Shown: piece by piece, positions 5,522 to 7,883 of the stretch
Position numbering within the stretch: position 1 is the stretch's first letter
How the letters are laid out: every line of letters starts with the position of its first letter
From: CAUJGQ01 sp038325665
GTDB taxonomy: Bacteria; Chloroflexota; Dehalococcoidia; CAUJGQ01
DNA: 7,883 nt
Assembly: GCA_038325665.1 (NCBI GenBank)
Contig: JBBQJF010000254.1
Location: 1-7,883 of the forward strand
Reading direction: 5' to 3'
Program-made: the position numbers and the translations under genes
Notes under the pieces: model-generated
Told to the model about the DNA's origin: nothing
Databases searched by the model: none
Seen by the model: the letters and a program-made list of their open reading frames with translations, nothing else

Positions 5522-7492
5522 ATGCGCCTCGCTAGGATGCTCGCGCTGCTCGCGCTGATCGCTGCCGTCGTCGGACTGAGCAGTCTCGTACCGCCCACGG
5601 TGGCCGAGGCACAGTCGCCCTCGCCCGGCTCATCCACCCGGCAGATCCCATCTGGTGGCACGACCAGCATCCGCGCCGGCGCTGAAGGTGCAGACGGCCT
5701 GCAGGAGCCGGAGTTGCGCGCCGGCGCGGAGGAAGACGAGGGTCCGGGGAGCTTCAACCGGCCGCGCCCCGGTTTCAAGAACGGCAAGTTTCCCAAGCGT
5801 CCCCTCGACGCCCCGACCGTCGCATCGAGCGCGGTCGCGGGCGCCAACCCCGAGGTCACACTCAGCGTCAATGGCCTGAACCACCGCGAACAGCGACTCG
5901 CCAACGGTGGCAACCAGTTCTCGCTGGAGCCGCCGGATCAAGCGTTGTGCGTGGGCAACGGCTTCGTGGTCGAGTCGGTGAACAGCGTGCTGCGCGTGCG
6001 TAGCGCGGCGTCGGGCGCACCATTGACCGGAGTCCAAGACCTGAACACGTTCTTCGGGTACGCGGCGGCTATCAACCGGGCGACCGGCGCCTTCGGGCCG
6101 GTGGTGATCGACCCGATCTGTCACTACGACCCGGATAACCACAGATTCATCGTCGTGATCACGACGTTGCATCGCGTGGGCACGACCAGTGCCTTCAACG
6201 GCAAGAACACGATCGACATTGCCGTCAGTAACACGGGCGATCCCACTGCTGCTTGGACGATCTACCACATCCCGGCGCAGAACGACGGAACGGATGGGAC
6301 ACCCAATCACGGTTGTACGCGCGATGGCGTCGTTCCCGGCCCCTGCTTCCAGGACTATCCGCATATCGGCGCCGACCGGTACGGCATTTACGTCACGACC
6401 AACGAGTATGACCTGTTCGGGCCGGCGTATAGCGCCGCTCAGGTCTTTGCATTCTCCAAGGCGCGGCTCGCGGCCCATCCGCCATCGATCGGCGTCACCC
6501 TGATCGAGAACCTCGACGTTGATGGCTCGCCCGGGTTCACGGTTTGGCCGGCTACCTCCCCGGTTGGGCACTATGCCGCCGAGCACAATGGCACCGAATA
6601 TCTGCTCAGCACGATCGCCGGCGACGGCTCCGAAACCGGCAATCCGACCGGCACCGCCCGCCGGATCGGCCTGTGGGCGATCACCAACACGCGATCACTC
6701 GCATCTGCCGCGCCGGCGCTGGGCATCGACAGCCGGCTGATCAACTCCGCGACCTACGTGTTCCCGCCCAAGGCCGAGCAGAAGCCGGGTCCGTTCCCGC
6801 TGGGCCAGTGCGTCAACGACACGACTATCGCCACCCCGTTCGGCCCCGGGTGTTGGAACTTCCTGCTCAATCCACCCGAACCCGCGCATAACGAGGTTGA
6901 ATCGAGTCTCGACTCCGGCGATACGCGCATGCAGCAGACGTGGTACGCGGGAGGCGTACTGTGGGGGGCTGCCGGCACGGCCGTGCGTGTGGGCGGCGAG
7001 CTGAAGACCGGCATCGTCTGGTTCGCTGTCAGCCCGAAGATCAATGGCGCGGGCAAGGTGGAGGGGCATGTGAGGAAAGAGGGTTACATCGCGCTGGCGG
7101 GCAACCATCTCACCTACCCGGCGATCGCTGTCGGCGCCAACGGCAGAGGTGTGATCGCCTTTACGGTCGTGGGCCGCGACCACTACCCGAGCGCCGGCTA
7201 CGCCACGATCAGCGCGGACGGCACGGTCGGGCCAGTGCACATCGTCGCCGCTGGACTGGGGCCGTCGGATGGGTTTACCAGCTATAAGGCGTTCGTCGGT
7301 GATCCGCCACGGACCCGGTGGGGCGATTACGGCGTCGCCGTGACCGATGGCAGCGCGATCTGGATCGCCTCGGAGTATATCGCCCAGACCTGCACGCTCA
7401 CGCAGTATCTCAGCGGCGCCATCGGCAGTTGCGCCGGCACTCGCACGGCACTCGGCAACTGGGCCACGCGCATCACCCGTCTGACTCCGTGA
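5522..7492 (+). CDS. Secreted protein of unknown function, probable beta-propeller-like fold
   Basis: This is a 656-residue exported protein. ATG at 5522 follows AAGGAGGT at ideal spacing; an in-frame ATG at 5447 has no such site and would bury the signal peptide. The signal is MRLARMLALLALIAAVVGLS with probable cleavage after AEA (28-30). Residues 31-110 are a low-complexity linker (RAGAE repeated at 51 and 66). The rest is rich in beta strands and aromatics and resembles exported bacterial proteins with phrases such as EPPDQALCVGNGFVVESVNS (136-155), DPICHYDPDNHRF (197-209), IDIAVSNTGDPTAAW (231-245), DYPHIGADRYGIYVTTNEYD (278-297) and RWGDYGVAVTDGSAIWIASE (599-618). These phrases suggest repeated propeller blades. 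There are eight cysteines, several in close pairs (265/275, 430/444, 624/637), consistent with disulfides outside the cytoplasm. I see no catalytic signature; binding or surface roles are possible. It appears monocistronic, with an inverted repeat just after its stop. Confidence 0.85.
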   Translation: MRLARMLALLALIAAVVGLSSLVPPTVAEAQSPSPGSSTRQIPSGGTTSIRAGAEGADGLQEPELRAGAEEDEGPGSFNRPRPGFKNGKFPKRPLDAPTVASSAVAGANPEVTLSVNGLNHREQRLANGGNQFSLEPPDQALCVGNGFVVESVNSVLRVRSAASGAPLTGVQDLNTFFGYAAAINRATGAFGPVVIDPICHYDPDNHRFIVVITTLHRVGTTSAFNGKNTIDIAVSNTGDPTAAWTIYHIPAQNDGTDGTPNHGCTRDGVVPGPCFQDYPHIGADRYGIYVTTNEYDLFGPAYSAAQVFAFSKARLAAHPPSIGVTLIENLDVDGSPGFTVWPATSPVGHYAAEHNGTEYLLSTIAGDGSETGNPTGTARRIGLWAITNTRSLASAAPALGIDSRLINSATYVFPPKAEQKPGPFPLGQCVNDTTIATPFGPGCWNFLLNPPEPAHNEVESSLDSGDTRMQQTWYAGGVLWGAAGTAVRVGGELKTGIVWFAVSPKINGAGKVEGHVRKEGYIALAGNHLTYPAIAVGANGRGVIAFTVVGRDHYPSAGYATISADGTVGPVHIVAAGLGPSDGFTSYKAFVGDPPRTRWGDYGVAVTDGSAIWIASEYIAQTCTLTQYLSGAIGSCAGTRTALGNWATRITRLTP

Positions 7493-7506
7493 GCGCGGCC
7501 ACACGC

Positions 7507-7577
7507 GGGCGCCCCACCGGGTCACCCCTACAGGGGGCCATCAGTGTGCTTTGGTGGGGCGACCCGGTGGGGCGCCC
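7507..7577 (+). terminator. Strong inverted repeat, possible terminator after the exported-protein gene
   Basis: GGGCGCCCCACCGGGTC (7507-7523) is perfectly complementary to 7561-7577, giving a 17-bp GC-rich stem with a 37-base loop that starts 15 bases after the stop codon. The loop ends in GGTGGGGC, which can compete for part of the left arm. Only TGTTT follows, not a T tract, so intrinsic termination would be imperfect. It may instead be a dispersed intergenic repeat that protects the mRNA 3' end. Confidence 0.5.
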
Positions 7578-7642
7578 TGTTTCCCGTCCGCGGGTACGTG
7601 AGGGTTAGCCCCAAACCCGCCGCCCGACTGTTTCTCGTCACG

Positions 7643-7671
7643 TTGCCGCTGTTCGACCGCACGCGTACGAT
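7643..7671 (+). promoter_or_regulatory. Candidate promoter for the acyl-CoA dehydrogenase gene
   Basis: TTGCCG (7643-7648) and TACGAT (7666-7671) are 17 bases apart, ideal sigma-70 spacing, with 4 of 6 consensus matches each. The predicted start of transcription is near 7678, about 50 bases before the ATG at 7728. Confidence 0.4.
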
Positions 7672-7682
7672 CGATATCGTAC
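7665..7682. promoter_or_regulatory. Candidate operator: 18-bp dyad over the -10 box
   Basis: GTACGAT (7665-7671) and ATCGTAC (7676-7682) form a perfect dyad with 7-bp arms around CGAT. The dyad covers the predicted -10 box and start point, the usual place for a dimeric repressor. Fatty-acid and acyl-CoA genes are often controlled by TetR-type repressors binding such palindromes, but no regulator gene is visible here, so this remains inference. Confidence 0.4.
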
Positions 7683-7727
7683 CGGTGTGCGGCCGGCGGG
7701 TGTTCGTGCGCCATAAGGAGAGAGAGG

Positions 7728-7883
7728 ATGGACTTCCGCTTTAGCCCTCCCCAGGAATCGTTCCGGCAGGAGCTGCGCGGCTTCCTGGGCGAGGAACTGC
7801 CCAAGCTCACGGATTTGGGTGACGACGAGGGTATGGGCGCCTTCTCACAACCGTTCAGCAAGATGTTGTCCGCCCGTGGCTGG
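7728..7883 (+). CDS. Acyl-CoA dehydrogenase, N-terminal 52 codons (partial, runs off right edge)
   Basis: The frame starts at ATG 7728, seven bases after AAGGAG, and stays open to the window end. The visible start, MDFRFSPPQESFRQELRGFL, followed by GEELP and then FSKMLSARGW, matches the N-terminal helical domain of acyl-CoA dehydrogenases (typically MDF-S-x-x-x-x-x-FR-x-E-R-x-FL, then a K/R-x-x-GW motif). These flavoproteins oxidise acyl-CoA thioesters to enoyl-CoA in beta-oxidation or related catabolism and are cytoplasmic, usually 380-410 residues long. The FAD- and substrate-binding parts and the catalytic Glu lie outside the window, so the subtype cannot be given. A promoter with an overlapping dyad precedes it. 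Confidence 0.8.
   Translation, partial: MDFRFSPPQESFRQELRGFLGEELPKLTDLGDDEGMGAFSQPFSKMLSARGW

Noticed and set aside
5630..6586. Minus-strand open frame of 318 codons
   Set aside because: It is antisense to the exported-protein gene, which has a strong ribosome site and signal peptide; this frame is Arg-rich GC-bias noise.

Overview
The window is high-GC DNA (about two thirds G+C by eye) with dense, short-spaced genes and strong Shine-Dalgarno sites. It carries secreted M16 peptidases, a luciferase-like flavin monooxygenase, an acyl-CoA dehydrogenase and C-rich 'CCTAACCCCCCGGCC' intergenic repeats. Together these suggest a free-living heterotroph, possibly a Chloroflexota/Thermomicrobia-type bacterium. 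That assignment is an impression from composition and repeat style; there is no rRNA or other marker gene here.

Layout. Positions 1-5291 hold a leftward (minus strand) cluster, in order of transcription: a luciferase-like (LLM class) flavin-dependent oxidoreductase (5291-4077); a 107-residue protein of unknown function with a GTG start (3970-3647); a secreted M16 zinc peptidase with an N-terminal beta-sandwich-like extension (3633-1789); a second, zinc-site-less M16 protein (1541-192); and the N-terminal 65 codons of an unrecognised gene whose GTG start overlaps the M16 stop (195 to beyond the left edge). A 230-bp divergent promoter region separates this cluster from a rightward gene (5522-7492) for a 656-residue secreted protein that looks like a beta-propeller-type exported protein of unknown function. 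A strong inverted repeat follows it. Next come a plausible promoter with a dyad operator and the first 52 codons of an acyl-CoA dehydrogenase (7728 to beyond the right edge).

How the genes fit together. The two M16 proteins look like complementary halves of a heterodimeric M16B peptidase: one keeps HxxEH but has lost the C-terminal Tyr, and the other has lost HxxEH but keeps the C-terminal R/Y region. They are separated by 247 bp containing two inverted copies of a 41-bp repeat, which could form a very large hairpin inside the operon. The oxidoreductase and the 107-residue protein lie upstream on the same strand, but nothing in the sequence shows a functional link to the peptidases. The window looks like ordinary chromosomal gene content. 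Its most notable points are the split-active-site peptidase pair, the extra N-terminal domain, the repeat between the two genes and the overlapping GTG-start gene at the left edge.
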